DNA of 64,000 nt from Fomitopsis serialis (taxonomy: Eukaryota > Basidiomycota > Agaricomycetes > Polyporales > Fomitopsidaceae), in the NCBI RefSeq assembly GCF_022376445.1, contig NW_025955167.1:1-64000 (forward strand). Direction: 5' to 3'. Shown one piece after another: positions 63,556 to 64,000 of the stretch (positions are counted from its first letter, which is position 1; every line of letters begins with the position of its first letter). The notes below the pieces were generated by a model. That model worked only from the letters and a program-made list of their open reading frames with translations. It did no database searches and was not told where the DNA came from. The translations under genes and the position numbers were made by a program.

Positions 63556-64000
63556 ATGGGGAAGAGGCGTCGCTCTCTGGAAGAGATCTTGTCAACAACC
63601 TGCGCTGCCTGCAACCGACCATTCGACACGGTGCAAGGACTATCAGCACACCAGACTACCAGTCAAGGTTGCGCGTGGTATAAGAAAGGCAAGCTAAAAG
63701 AAGTGTTTGCGTTCGACATTTCGGACGATGAAGACGACATTGGGCTGCACGAACTCGATGCACAGTAAGAAGTCAAATTTCTTAGCCCATGACACCCTCG
63801 GTAGCCTTTTTTACAGATCGAAAAGTAACAACAACCTCGATCATGATGCCGACGAAGGAGCCAGCGGGAGCGGGAGCCACGTCCATCCACATTACCACCC
63901 ATCACCTATTACCTCGTCTTCAGATGAAGAAGAAGGTGAAGACCCCTCAGACCTTGCATCCCTGTACGATTTCGTCGACGTCCGCGTCCCGGGACGCGAA
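63556..64000 (+). CDS. Plavaka-2: N-terminus of a second Plavaka-type transposase, cut by window end
   Basis: ATG at 63556. The zinc finger CAACNRPF ... HQTTSQGC has the same CX2CX12HX6C spacing as the first Plavaka copy and is likewise followed by a WYKKGK motif and an acidic linker. Exon 1 runs to about 63764, a GT-AG intron to 63815, and exon 2 continues open to the window edge with an acidic Ser-rich stretch (SSSDEEEGEDPSD). The transposase core lies beyond the window. Confidence 0.75.

Overview
The window looks like nuclear DNA of a filamentous basidiomycete, most likely an Agaricomycete of the polypore type. Genes are built from many short exons separated by introns of about 47-61 nt with GTRNGT donors and CTAAY-like branch points. 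The gene and transposon families (TET/JBP-like oxygenases, DUF6532 proteins, Plavaka transposase, HAM1-like protein, Ty3/gypsy and Ty1/copia elements) are typical of that group. Nothing prokaryotic, no CRISPR array and no tRNA or rRNA gene was seen.

Layout. (1) 1-12061: a Ty3/gypsy LTR retrotransposon. The visible parts of its two LTRs look identical, but its RT/RNase H region is broken by a tight cluster of frameshifts, and it carries an unusually long GC-rich middle section. (2) 12125-17066: an unrecognised multi-exon gene with an SQ-rich acidic tail, followed by the N-terminal half only of a TET/JBP-like gene (TET-1). (3) 17214-30055, minus strand: five tandem copies (A-E) of a three-exon family of about 350 aa that I do not recognise. 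A and B are open, C and D each lack one nucleotide, and E is frameshifted and also split in exon 3 by a complete Ty1/copia element (23538-29171) flanked by a 5-bp target duplication. (4) 30258-33514, minus strand: a complete four-exon Plavaka-type transposase. (5) 34353-45058, plus strand: unrecognised gene X, then a nearly complete TET/JBP-like 2-oxoglutarate/Fe(II) oxygenase (TET-2), then a DUF6532 gene (G1), then a small hypothetical ORF. (6) 45059-50008: low-complexity DNA, a decayed LINE and a decayed HAM1-like gene. (7) 50361-54100, plus strand: TET-3, which has lost its Fe-binding HxD segment, followed by DUF6532 gene G2. (8) 58370-54751, minus strand: TET-4, a C-terminal remnant, followed by DUF6532 gene G3. 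(9) 58453-62726: a decayed unknown gene, GC-rich filler, and an intact five-exon unknown gene. (10) 63556-64000: the start of a second Plavaka transposase, cut by the window edge.

The most notable pattern is that a TET/JBP-like gene, or its C-terminal remnant, lies 200-320 bp upstream of and on the same strand as a DUF6532 gene three separate times, in both orientations. The three DUF6532 proteins share a basic TRSA-containing N-terminus and long acidic stretches. This suggests a TET-DUF6532 cassette that has been duplicated as a unit and is decaying in two of three copies. TET/JBP enzymes oxidise modified pyrimidines and the DUF6532 proteins look nuclear, so a joint role in chromatin or transposon control is plausible, but that is inference.
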